From positions 1 through 64,000 of the forward strand of contig JAGVRI010000015.1 of assembly GCA_018606645.1 (NCBI GenBank): DNA of 64,000 nt, read 5' to 3'. A program made the translations under genes and the position numbers. Positions 17,724 to 24,989 of the stretch are shown one piece after another (the stretch's first letter is position 1; every line of letters starts with the position of its first letter). The notes beneath the pieces were generated by a model that did not search any database, was not told the DNA's origin, and saw only the letters and a program-made list of their open reading frames with translations. This stretch comes from Chloroflexota bacterium. GTDB taxonomy: Bacteria; Chloroflexota; Anaerolineae; JAAYZQ01.

Positions 17724-18926
17724 CTAGGGCATTTGGAGTACCTCTTCCAACCGCTCGACGGCCCAATCGATCTGGTCTTTGGTGATGACCAAGGGAGGAG
17801 CGAGGCGGATGACGTTCCAGTGGGTCTCTTTGCACAACAACCCTCGCTCCAGCAGGGCCTCGCAAAAGCGTCGGGCTCCGCCCGCCTCGGGCTTGAGGAC
17901 AATGCCGGCCCACAGACCTTTCCCGCGCACCTTCTGGATGTGGGGGCTGGTGATCTGTCGGAGACGGGCCAGCATATACTCTCCTAACTCGGCGGCCCGT
18001 TCGACCAGCTTTTCCTCTACCAGCACCTTGAGCGCTTCGCGAGCCACCGCGCAGGCTAGCGGGTTGCCGCCGTAGGTCGAGCCGTGGTCGCCAGGTTGAA
18101 AAACGCCCAGTACCTCCCGGCTGGCCAGGACGGCGGAAACAGGGTACATGCCTCCAGAGAGGGCTTTGCCAAGGGTAACCATGTCCCCCCGCACCCCTTC
18201 GTGGTCGGCGGCCAGGAGCCGGCCGGTGCGGCCCAGTCCGCTCTGAATCTCGTCCAGGATGAGCAGGATATTGTGCCGGTTGCAGATGTCGCGGACCTGA
18301 CGCAGGTACCCGGGAGGGGGGACAACGACGCCGCTCTCGCCCTGGATCGGCTCGACGAGAAATGCCACCGTATGGGGGGTGATGGCCGCCTCGAGGGCCT
18401 CGGCCTCGCCATACGGGATCAGGGTAAAGCCCGGGGTGAAGGGGCCAAAGCCATCGCGGTACTGCTCCTCCGGCGAGAAACTGACAATCGTGATCGTCCG
18501 ACCGTGAAAGTTGCCGTAGCAGGCGATCACCCGGGCCCGGTCTTCCGGCACCCCCTTGATCCGATAGCCCCATTTGCGGGCAGCTTTAATGGCGGTTTCG
18601 ACTGCCTCGGCCCCAGTGTTCATCGGCAACATCATCTCATAGCCGGTCAGTTCACATAACTCTTTGGCTAACAGAGGGAGTTGGTCGTTGCGAAAGGCGC
18701 GGCTGGTGAGGGCCAGCTTGGCTGCCTGTTCGACCATCACTTTGACGATGCGGGGATGGCAGTGCCCCTGGTTCAGCGCCGAATAGGCGGCCAGGAAATC
18801 CATATAGCGCCGGCCTTCGACATCTTCGACCCAGACCCCGTTGCCTCGGGTCAACACCACGTCGAGGGGCTGGTAGTTGCGGGCGTTGTACTGATCTTCA
18901 AGAGCGATATATTCCTGGGTGTTCAT
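17724..18926 (-). CDS. rocD: Ornithine--oxo-acid aminotransferase
   Basis: PLP enzyme converting ornithine and 2-oxoglutarate to glutamate semialdehyde and glutamate. 400 residues, the usual length. Motifs: NTGAEAVETAIKAARKWGY (phosphate-binding), FHGRTITIVSFS, VEPIQGESGV, LILDEIQSGLGRTG with the PLP Asp, and the Schiff-base Lys in TLGKALSGG, then GSTYGGNPLA. It is single-gene with its own promoter, and lies near the two saccharopine-pathway genes, so a role for a related amino-acid semialdehyde is possible but not shown. Confidence 0.92.
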   Translation of the reverse strand: MNTQEYIALEDQYNARNYQPLDVVLTRGNGVWVEDVEGRRYMDFLAAYSALNQGHCHPRIVKVMVEQAAKLALTSRAFRNDQLPLLAKELCELTGYEMMLPMNTGAEAVETAIKAARKWGYRIKGVPEDRARVIACYGNFHGRTITIVSFSPEEQYRDGFGPFTPGFTLIPYGEAEALEAAITPHTVAFLVEPIQGESGVVVPPPGYLRQVRDICNRHNILLILDEIQSGLGRTGRLLAADHEGVRGDMVTLGKALSGGMYPVSAVLASREVLGVFQPGDHGSTYGGNPLACAVAREALKVLVEEKLVERAAELGEYMLARLRQITSPHIQKVRGKGLWAGIVLKPEAGGARRFCEALLERGLLCKETHWNVIRLAPPLVITKDQIDWAVERLEEVLQMP

Positions 18927-18979
18927 TGGCTGGCTGCTAAACCCCCTACATTACCATCCGACTCGATTCAACCAACAAC

Positions 18980-19008
18980 ATTATACACCACCTTTCCAGA
19001 AACAGCAA
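18980..19008 (-). promoter_or_regulatory. Promoter of rocD
   Basis: Minus strand: TTGCTG (complement of 19003-19008), 17-nt spacer, TATAAT (complement of 18980-18985). Predicted leader of about 47 nt to ATG 18926. Confidence 0.7.
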
Positions 19009-19040
19009 ATTCTTCCGGGTATGGTGCCGTGCTTCGGTTG

Positions 19041-19072
19041 GTGGCCTGCGGCGCCATGGCGCCGCAGGCCAC
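19041..19072. repeat. Perfect 32-bp palindrome downstream of the saccharopine dehydrogenase gene
   Basis: GTGGCCTGCGGCGCC (19041-19055) and its exact complement GGCGCCGCAGGCCAC (19058-19072) around AT. No T run follows on either strand. The core GCCTGCGGC recurs in the hairpin at 23312-23367, so this may belong to a family of dispersed intergenic palindromes. Confidence 0.6.
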
Positions 19073-19085
19073 ACCTTCTAGGACC

Positions 19086-20414
19086 TCAAGCCGGCGGCAG
19101 GACGCGGGTCGTCTCGGTCAACCCGATCCCCAGCCCGGCCAGCTCGGCCAGAACCGGTTCATAGATCTCGGGAATGACCGGGATATGGACACCGGTCAAC
19201 GAGATCTCGCCGTGCAGGATCATCCGGACGGCGATGGCCGCCGGCAGGCCCACCGTGCGCGACATGGAGGTGTCGCCATAGGGAATGCCATAGTCAATCA
19301 TGGTGGCGATGATCTCTTCCCGATGGTCCGGGTACTCGGCGATGAATTCGTGTTGCATGATCAACATGTCGCGCTCACCGGGCTTGTAGGACATCTTGGA
19401 GGTCATGCGCGCCGCCAGGATGGTCAGGGGCGAGGTCTTACCGACCGGCAACGGATCATCGGAGAAAAGGCCCAGCCAGGCCAGATCGGTGATCGGCTTG
19501 GCGTCGGGAGCGAGGTCCCACTTCTCGGCCAGGTATCGAGGGAGATCGGTCTCTGGGCCGACGCCCAGCAGCCGCGCGGTGAATTCGCGAAAGGTCGCCG
19601 GCCTTTCTGGCCACGGGGTATCATCCAGCCAGCCCATCTCGGCGATCTTTTTGAGGGTGGCGCACCAGCCCACATTGCGCAGCGTCCCCCGGAACATCCA
19701 GTCGGTGGGTTGGATGCCGTAGGTTTCGGCATAGGGCAGGCTGTCGCGGTTCGGATAGCCCTCAAACTCGCCCAGGCCCGGGATCTGGACTGGCCAGTAA
19801 TGGTCAAACAGCTCCGGGCCGGGGATCTCGACGATCACGCCGCCCCGCTGAAAGCGCGCCGGATTGCGGCCGGCGAGCAACACCCCTTCCGGGCTCCAGG
19901 AGAACTTGTAGCCCAGGGGGTTGTCGTTGGCCTCAGGGGCAGGCAATCCCCCACACCAGGAGATGAAACTCGCGATCCGGCCCCCTTTCCGCTCCACCTG
20001 ATGGATCACCTTCATTGCCGACATGTGGTCAATGCCGGGGTCCACCCCGATCTCATTGAGCAGGATGACTCCCGCCTCGCGGGCCGGGCCATCGAGAGCT
20101 CGCATGGCTTCTTTGACATAGGAAGTGGTCACCATGTGCTTTTTGTGTTTGACGCACAACGCCGCCACTTGAGGATGGTACACATAGGGCAACATGCTGA
20201 CCGCCAGATCGGTCTGGCGGATCAACTCTTCCAGAGTTGCCTGGTCGTTGACATCCAAGGCGAGGGCCCGGCCACGTGGATGGCCTTGCACCAGGGCTTC
20301 GGCCTTGCTCAGGGTGCGGCTGGCCACGGTCACTTCCAGGTCTGGAACATCCAACAGATATCGCACGTGAGGCCTGCTCACCAGGCCCGCTCCCAGAACC
20401 AGAACTTTTTTCAT
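19086..20414 (-). CDS. Saccharopine dehydrogenase (C-terminal LKR/SDH half)
   Basis: Oxidises saccharopine to glutamate and aminoadipate semialdehyde, the second step of lysine breakdown by the saccharopine route. 442 residues from ATG 20414. Rossmann start KKVLVLGAGLVSRPHVRYLL, ASRTLSKAEALV as the second strand loop, and the SDH domain with GVDPGIDHMSAMKVIH and FISWCGGLPAPEANDNPLGYKFSWSP (positions about 175-210). In animals and plants this activity is fused to LKR; here the LKR is the gene before it, overlapping by 4 bases. It matches the LYS9-type rather than a generic saccharopine-dehydrogenase-like protein. Confidence 0.88.
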   Translation of the reverse strand: MKKVLVLGAGLVSRPHVRYLLDVPDLEVTVASRTLSKAEALVQGHPRGRALALDVNDQATLEELIRQTDLAVSMLPYVYHPQVAALCVKHKKHMVTTSYVKEAMRALDGPAREAGVILLNEIGVDPGIDHMSAMKVIHQVERKGGRIASFISWCGGLPAPEANDNPLGYKFSWSPEGVLLAGRNPARFQRGGVIVEIPGPELFDHYWPVQIPGLGEFEGYPNRDSLPYAETYGIQPTDWMFRGTLRNVGWCATLKKIAEMGWLDDTPWPERPATFREFTARLLGVGPETDLPRYLAEKWDLAPDAKPITDLAWLGLFSDDPLPVGKTSPLTILAARMTSKMSYKPGERDMLIMQHEFIAEYPDHREEIIATMIDYGIPYGDTSMSRTVGLPAAIAVRMILHGEISLTGVHIPVIPEIYEPVLAELAGLGIGLTETTRVLPPA

Positions 20415-21736
20415 CGTTCCCCCCTTGTCTCCAGATATTGCTCCAGATATTGATAATCGGGCGTCAGTTTCCCTCGGTAGGCGATCACGGCGCGCTTGAT
20501 CTCCGGAGGCAGGTTGCATTCCTCAAACGGCAGGGAGAAATCACATTGGGCGAGGGCCGGGATGAAGCGCTGCAAGACCCGGCTGAAATCGGCCGATGCC
20601 TCGCGAGGGAGTTCACTGGGCAGGATATCCACGGCCATGATCACCACCCCTGGCCCTTCATGCCCGTCAGTGATCTCTCCATTGAGTGGGTTGTAGACAT
20701 AGATCGGATCGCCCGGTTCCGTAGACTTGACAGTGCACTCGATCGCCCCTTCGATGTCACAACTGATGTCGCCGATGACCCGCAGCCGGGGACGGGATTC
20801 CCGCTCAAACAGAGCCTTGATCCCGGCCTTGGTCACCAGCCGGGGATAACGACTCGTCCAGAAGATGGCGTTGATCAGAACGGTCAGGTAGGGGAGATAC
20901 TGCTCAAAGACGCCCCGATACTTTTCGGGATGATCATAGTAATCTTGAAGATCAAACGAGTGCTCTGGCGAGATCGGTTCGACCGTGTGCCATTCTTTAA
21001 AGACCGCCTGGTAGAGGACGTGGCGAGAGGCGTCGGGGCTGGTGGCGACCGTAGCCACCTCCTCGGGTTCGATCGGCTGGATGGGCAGATGGCTGAGCGC
21101 CTCCTGGACCCCGCGCGACACATTGCCATAGCCGGCGATGCCCACAATACAGGGGGTCACCTCCTTCGGCAGCCCTTCCGCTTCAATCCGCCGGCGGACC
21201 CCCTCCAGCGCCCGGTACGCCTCCTGCAGATCATGATACTGATGGGTCTGGCGCAGGTCGGTGAACGGGTTGGGAATGCCTTCCCACGCTAACCGTTGGC
21301 CCAGGGCCCACAGGGTGTCGAGGGTGCCGGCCACGCCGGCATGCCAGCCAAAGAAGATCAGACGACGATTCTGCTCATCAACGATCCGCTCATAGTCCAC
21401 CAGGGTGCAGCCCAGGTCCAGCATCCGACGCAGCATGGGCATATTGTAGGGCTGTCCCTTGATCACATGGGCAAAAAAGACATAGGTTTTGTCCGGCTCG
21501 AATACATGTTCCGGGATCTCTTTGATGCCAAAGACGACGGGGCAAGAGGATAGGTCTTCCTGGACGGTCACTCCCGCCTTGAGGAACTCCTCATCGCGGA
21601 AGGCGCGGATCGGCGAGGGTTGGACAATGACCCGAATGCCCTGCTTTTGCAGTTCGGCAGCGTCATCGGGGGTGATCGGCACCCGCCGTTCCCATTCGCT
21701 CTTGTCTTCGCGGCGAACTCCAATCAATGCCGTCAT
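20411..21736 (-). CDS. Lysine-ketoglutarate reductase (N-terminal LKR/SDH half, AlaDH/PNT fold)
   Basis: Condenses lysine and 2-oxoglutarate to saccharopine. 441 residues from ATG 21736, right behind GGAGGGGAG. N-terminal alanine-dehydrogenase/PNT-like domain (IGVRREDKSEWERRVPITP, KEIPEHVFEPDKTYVFFAHV), central NAD(P) loop (VGIAGYGNVSRGVQEAL, about 204-220), and a C-terminal block DISCDIEGAIECTVKSTEPG typical of LKR domains. A frame extension to 21772 is rejected. The transcript begins about 280 nt upstream and includes a structured element (21750-21882). Confidence 0.88.
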   Translation of the reverse strand: MTALIGVRREDKSEWERRVPITPDDAAELQKQGIRVIVQPSPIRAFRDEEFLKAGVTVQEDLSSCPVVFGIKEIPEHVFEPDKTYVFFAHVIKGQPYNMPMLRRMLDLGCTLVDYERIVDEQNRRLIFFGWHAGVAGTLDTLWALGQRLAWEGIPNPFTDLRQTHQYHDLQEAYRALEGVRRRIEAEGLPKEVTPCIVGIAGYGNVSRGVQEALSHLPIQPIEPEEVATVATSPDASRHVLYQAVFKEWHTVEPISPEHSFDLQDYYDHPEKYRGVFEQYLPYLTVLINAIFWTSRYPRLVTKAGIKALFERESRPRLRVIGDISCDIEGAIECTVKSTEPGDPIYVYNPLNGEITDGHEGPGVVIMAVDILPSELPREASADFSRVLQRFIPALAQCDFSLPFEECNLPPEIKRAVIAYRGKLTPDYQYLEQYLETRGER

Positions 21737-21749
21737 GGCTCCCCTCCTT

Positions 21750-21882
21750 TCAAAATAGACCGCTCCCCGCATACGGGAGTCGAGGCTTTAGCCGGTCAAC
21801 CGCCTGAAGGCTCCACTGCCCTACCCGGACCGGCTCCTGGATATTTTCACCCATCGTGGTGCCCACCGGGCATGGCTGCTCC
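21750..21882 (-). promoter_or_regulatory. Structured 5'-leader element, copy A (candidate cis-regulatory RNA or transposon end)
   Basis: On the minus strand this block ends about 13 nt before the LKR start codon and is nearly the same as 42546-42696. Shared segments include GCCATGCCCGGTGGG, TGAAAATATCCAGGAGCCGG and GTTGACCGGCTAAAGCC. Pairings: closing GGAG with CTCC, AGCCGGT with ACCGGCT, small hairpins GCC-TTCA-GGC and GGGT with ATCC, and a final CTCCCG/CGGGGAG hairpin. The GGGT/ATCC helix is GGAT/ATCC in copy B, a compensating change. I do not recognise it as a known riboswitch. Confidence 0.6.
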
Positions 21883-22144
21883 TTAAGTGGATTGCAGTTC
21901 AAATGGCCCCTCAAGGACCCATCACCTCCTGCAGGTTGGGAACCTGCGACAGGCCGGAATGCGCTAGCGGGACGTCCGATCGATGCCCTATCAGCGCATC
22001 GTAACCCGCCAACTCCTGGGTTCAGTATACGCGGACTGGAGAGATTTTGTCAAGTAGGGGAGCGAAGCTCACCCACCGGGTGGCGACCGGCCAGCAAGAA
22101 CCTGTCTGCCCCGGTTGGCCTTCTGGATCGTGGGCTCACCCAAT
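21883..22144. other. Intergenic: upstream leader of the LKR-SDH transcript
   Basis: Between copy A of the leader element and the selenoprotein promoter. It holds the 5' half of the LKR-SDH leader, including a GCAGGTT/AACCTGC hairpin (21931-21947), and the leftward promoter at 22024-22053. No coding potential seen. Confidence 0.55.
22024..22053 (-). promoter_or_regulatory. Promoter of the LKR-SDH operon
   Basis: Minus strand: TTGACA (complement of 22048-22053), 18-nt spacer, TATACT (complement of 22024-22029). The predicted start near 22017 gives a leader of about 280 nt containing element A. Confidence 0.7.
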
Positions 22145-22173
22145 TTGACAATCCGAACGGACCATGCTAGAAT
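22145..22173 (+). promoter_or_regulatory. Strong promoter of the selenoprotein-PDO operon
   Basis: TTGACA (22145-22150), 17-nt spacer, TAGAAT (22168-22173); predicted start about 22180, inside the operator at 22178-22194. Confidence 0.8.
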
Positions 22174-22177
22174 ATGG

Positions 22178-22194
22178 ATACCCCTAAGGGGTAT
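22178..22194. promoter_or_regulatory. CsoR/CstR-type repressor operator
   Basis: Perfect inverted repeat ATACCCCTAAGGGGTAT (8-bp arms, 1-nt centre). The TACCCC...GGGGTA form is that of CsoR-family operators (copper-sensing CsoR, persulfide-sensing CstR). It covers the predicted transcription start, the usual place for repression. No CsoR gene is in the window. Confidence 0.75.
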
Positions 22195-22212
22195 ATAGAC
22201 AGGAGGTATCTG

Positions 22213-22566
22213 ATGGAGGACGCAGTCACGACGCAGGTCAAGGTTACCGTGTTTGGCAATCCGTCGCAGGAAAGCTGTAATCCCAGCGGCTGAGGCCCGG
22301 CCAGGTCTTCGGCGGAGACCACGCGCATCACGCGGTACTATCTCAAGTTGCAGTTTGGGCCGGCGGTGGAGGTCGAGTATGTGGATTGTGAGCACCCGGA
22401 GGCGAAGAAGCAGTTCGCGGAACTGCTGGCCCCGGCTCGGGATCGCAATCTGCCATTCCCCCTGGTCGCGGTCAATGGTCAGTTGAAGCTGGCCGGTTCG
22501 GCTCAGTATTTCCATATCTTGCCTCTGGTCGAGGAAGCGATGGCAGCGAACCGGCAAGATACCTGA
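22213..22566 (+). CDS. Small YuzD-like thioredoxin-fold selenoprotein (C-x4-U)
   Basis: 117-residue protein starting ATG 22213 behind AGGAGG and reading through TGA 22291-22293 as selenocysteine 27. Before the UGA: beta strand VKVTVFG and Cys22 (ESCNPSG); after it GPARSSAETT, a helix (YYLKLQFG), strand VEVEYVDCEHPEA, FAELLAPA, the cis-Pro-like LPFPLVAVNG, and a last helix. This order matches the small Bacillus/Staphylococcus YuzD (DUF1462) thioredoxin-like proteins, whose CASC active site lies where C-x4-U lies here. A SECIS-like hairpin follows the UGA. The reading frame is open and protein-like on both sides, so a chance stop is unlikely. The role is probably redox or persulfide chemistry with the PDO encoded 37 bases downstream; Sec and function are inferred. 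Confidence 0.82.
22291..22320 (+). promoter_or_regulatory. UGA selenocysteine codon with SECIS-like hairpin
   Basis: After TGA (22291-22293), GGTCTTC (22304-22310) pairs with GGAGACC (22314-22320), one U-G wobble included, leaving apical loop GGC. The loop begins 17 nt after the UGA (fdhF: 18 nt) and starts with GG, as bacterial SECIS loops do. Confidence 0.72.
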
Positions 22567-22603
22567 TTGTTAGGAAACATATCGAAAAGGAGGGAGAGAA
22601 CCT

Positions 22604-23287
22604 ATGCCACTCATTTCTGCCAAAGATGCAGAGTTTCTGCGCAATGAATTTGCGACCCAATTGGTCAATCCGGTCAAACTGCTGATGTTCACCCAGACCT
22701 TTGAGTGCCAGTTCTGCGCCGAGACGCGCCAGATTGTCGAGGAAGTGGCGGCCCTCTCGGACAAGATCACGGCCGAGGTCTATAACTTTGTAGTGGACAA
22801 GGCCGTGGCTGAGAGCTATGGGGTGGACAAGATCCCGGCGATTGCTATTCTGCGGGTGGAGGGAGACCGGGAGAAGGATTACGGTATCCGCTTCTATGGC
22901 ATCCCGTCCGGGTACGAGTTTACCAGCCTCATCGAGGACATCCTGGATGTATCGAAAGGCGAATCTGGCCTGCAGCCCAAAACCAAAAAGGCGGTGGCCG
23001 AGTTGACCGAACCGGTGCATATCCAGGTCTTTGTCACACCGACCTGTCCATATTGCCCCCAGGCGGTCCGCCTGGCCCACAAGCTGGCCATCGAGAGCGA
23101 CCGGATCCGGGCCGATATGATCGAGGCCATCGAGTTCCCACATCTGGCCAACAAGTATGGGGTGTATGGGGTGCCACGGACGGTGATCAATGACAAGGTC
23201 CACCAGGAAGGGGCCGTGCCTGAGTCAGTTCTGCTGTCCAAGTTGTTGGAGGCGGTGGGGAAGGTTCCTGCTTCAACCACAAAATAA
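22604..23287 (+). CDS. Protein disulfide oxidoreductase (PDO), two thioredoxin/glutaredoxin domains
   Basis: 227-residue cytoplasmic thiol-disulfide oxidoreductase of the PDO type common in thermophilic archaea and some bacteria. First domain active site CQFC (35-38, after MFTQTFE), with cis-Pro in KIPAI (about 76-80); second domain CPYC (148-151, after VFVTPT), with cis-Pro in GVPRTVI. Both catalytic pairs are intact. No signal peptide. The start follows AAGGAGGGA. It is 37 bases downstream of the selenoprotein gene with no promoter between, so they share the CsoR-type operator; PDO is the obvious reductant for the Sec protein. Confidence 0.92.
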   Translation: MPLISAKDAEFLRNEFATQLVNPVKLLMFTQTFECQFCAETRQIVEEVAALSDKITAEVYNFVVDKAVAESYGVDKIPAIAILRVEGDREKDYGIRFYGIPSGYEFTSLIEDILDVSKGESGLQPKTKKAVAELTEPVHIQVFVTPTCPYCPQAVRLAHKLAIESDRIRADMIEAIEFPHLANKYGVYGVPRTVINDKVHQEGAVPESVLLSKLLEAVGKVPASTTK

Positions 23288-23311
23288 ACCAGCCATTGAA
23301 ATCGTCCTTGG

Positions 23312-23367
23312 CAGCCTGCGGCCAGAGAGAGCCAGCGTCTCACAGGGAGAGGTCTGGCCGCAGGCTG
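23312..23367 (+). terminator. Hairpin terminator of the selenoprotein-PDO operon
   Basis: Perfect 15-bp stem CAGCCTGCGGCCAGA (23312-23326) with TCTGGCCGCAGGCTG (23353-23367), a 26-nt loop, then TTGTCGTTTCTC, a poor T tract. The core GCCTGCGGC is shared with the palindrome at 19041. Confidence 0.55.
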
Positions 23368-23462
23368 TTGTCGTTTCTCAGGATGCCCGACAGGGGAACC
23401 CGGCCCTGACGGTGACTGCCCTTCCTGGGCCCAGATCGCCCATCGGTCAGGACTGAGAGCGG

Positions 23463-23864
23463 TCAGGGGGTCAAGGCGATGCGGGCCCAGTGGTATCCCT
23501 CTTGCACCCAGGAAACGTACTGCTGCAGCACCTGACGGCAGCGGGGATCGTCGGTCAGTTCATAGACGCACAGACTGCCTACCTGGCTCACTTTGAGCAA
23601 TTGGGCCTCCACCAGTTGATCCAGGATCGGCTGGATTTGAGCGGGTCGATAGCCGATGCAGACGGCCAGACCGGCCGCCGTGTCGCAGGTATAAGGGTTC
23701 TGCACAAAAAAGGTGAGGAGATCCAGACAGGGCAGGGTGCCGGCCAACTGGTGAATGCGGTCCCAGACGTCGTTTCCTTCGGCCCACGGGATGACCGTTT
23801 CTTCCCCGGCCAGCAGGTTGTCCGCTGCCGAGGCGATCTTCGACCCACCGCCCCTCTTCCCCAT
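23463..23864 (-). CDS. Unrecognised protein with predicted winged-helix domain
   Basis: 133 residues. The middle (LDLLTFFVQNPYTCDTAAGL to QIQPILDQLVEAQLLKV, about 47-95) has the helix pattern of a winged helix: helix, turn, recognition helix PAQIQPILDQLVEAQLL, then a wing with VYELT. No effector domain. It may be a transcription factor or a conserved hypothetical with a wHTH. Its promoter puts the transcription start on the ATG, so the mRNA is probably leaderless. Confidence 0.7.
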   Translation of the reverse strand: MGKRGGGSKIASAADNLLAGEETVIPWAEGNDVWDRIHQLAGTLPCLDLLTFFVQNPYTCDTAAGLAVCIGYRPAQIQPILDQLVEAQLLKVSQVGSLCVYELTDDPRCRQVLQQYVSWVQEGYHWARIALTP

Positions 23865-23870
23865 GAGGAC

Positions 23871-23899
23871 AATGTACCATCAAACAGAGCGAGAGTCAA
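23871..23899 (-). promoter_or_regulatory. Promoter giving an apparently leaderless mRNA
   Basis: Minus strand: TTGACT (complement of 23894-23899), 17-nt spacer, TACATT (complement of 23871-23876). Seven bases on is the ATG (23864), and no ribosome-binding site fits in between. Confidence 0.65.
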
Positions 23900-24110
23900 T
23901 AGTACTGGTGGGCTAACCATCCCCGAAGGGCGCCATGACCGGAGAGCCGGATCGGGGCCGTGGAGGATTAGGCCGATCGGGCATTTTGGTGTATAGTAAT
24001 TCAGAAGGAAGATCGGGGCACCACCAGGCTCCGCTGAGGTTGCAGGAGGGGTATGGTGAGCCTGTTATGCCCGGCGCAATTTCTCACATGGAAGAAAAGG
24101 AGGGACGAAA

Positions 24111-24989
24111 ATGAGTGCTCGATTGTCTACGTTCTCGATCGTGGCCTATGATCCGCAGGCGCAGGAGTGGGGCGTCGCCGTACAATCCAAGTTCCTGGCC
24201 GTCGGCGCGGTGGTTCCCTGGGCCCAGGCAGGCGTGGGGGCAGTGGCGACCCAGTCATACTGCAATACATCCTTCGGTCCAAAGGGTCTGGCGTTGATGG
24301 CCCAGGGCCTGAGCGCGCAGGAAGCGCTCGACCGCCTGGTCGCGGAGGATGAGGGCCGCGCCCGCCGACAGGTGGGAATGATCGATGCCCTGGGGCGGGC
24401 GGCAACCTTTACCGGCGAGGAGTGCCATCCCTGGGCCGGGGGCCTGATCGGGACCCACTATGCGGTGCAGGGCAATATCCTGGTCAGTGGAGCTACGGTG
24501 GAGGCCATGGCCCGCGCCTTTGAGGAGGCCCAGGGCGAGCTGGCCGATCGCTTGGTAGCAGCGCTGGCTGGTGGACAGGCAGCCGGCGGCGACCGCCGGG
24601 GAAAGCAATCGGCCTCGGTGCTGGTGGTTCGCGAAGGAGGGGGCTATGGGGGGTTCAACGACCGCTATCTCGATCTGCGGGTGGACGATGACCCAGAGCC
24701 GATTGAGCGGCTGAAAGCGTTGGTGGACCTGCATCATCTCTTCTTCAAACCTCCGGCCCCGGGCGAAATGGTGCCGGTGGAAGGGGAACTGGCGCGCGAA
24801 GTGCAACAAATCCTCCGCTGGGCAGGGTACTATGACGGCCCCCTGACCGGCGAGTACGATGCGGCTACCCGCAAGGCGCTCAGTACCCTGATCGGCGATG
24901 AGAACTTTGAAGAACGCTTTGATGAGGAGAAGGGCCTAATCAGCCAGGCGGTGGTGGACATCCTGAGGGAAAAGTTTGGACGGGGTTGA
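24111..24989 (+). CDS. DUF1028 protein with C-terminal peptidoglycan-binding-like domain
   Basis: 292 residues. The first about 200 are DUF1028, a predicted Ntn-hydrolase-like fold: LSTFSIVAYDPQAQEWGVAVQSKFLAVGAVVPWAQAGVGAVATQ, and EECHPWAGGLIGTHYAVQGNIL. The last about 70 (ELAREVQQILRWAGYYDGPLTGEYDAATRKAL) match the short peptidoglycan-binding-like fold that many DUF1028 proteins carry. No signal peptide is seen, so binding to wall material is doubtful. Reaction unknown. Strong SD (AAAAGGAGGG). The 3' end overlaps birA by 14 bases. Confidence 0.88.
   Translation: MSARLSTFSIVAYDPQAQEWGVAVQSKFLAVGAVVPWAQAGVGAVATQSYCNTSFGPKGLALMAQGLSAQEALDRLVAEDEGRARRQVGMIDALGRAATFTGEECHPWAGGLIGTHYAVQGNILVSGATVEAMARAFEEAQGELADRLVAALAGGQAAGGDRRGKQSASVLVVREGGGYGGFNDRYLDLRVDDDPEPIERLKALVDLHHLFFKPPAPGEMVPVEGELAREVQQILRWAGYYDGPLTGEYDAATRKALSTLIGDENFEERFDEEKGLISQAVVDILREKFGRG

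Noticed and set aside
18681-20453. 590-codon open frame on the plus strand over rocD and the saccharopine dehydrogenase gene
   Set aside because: It is antisense to two clear genes; long antisense frames are expected in GC-rich DNA, and the protein has no recognisable domain.
21883-22020. T-box or lysine riboswitch in the LKR-SDH leader
   Set aside because: Neither the T-box core (TGGNACCGCG) nor the L-box core was found on the minus strand.
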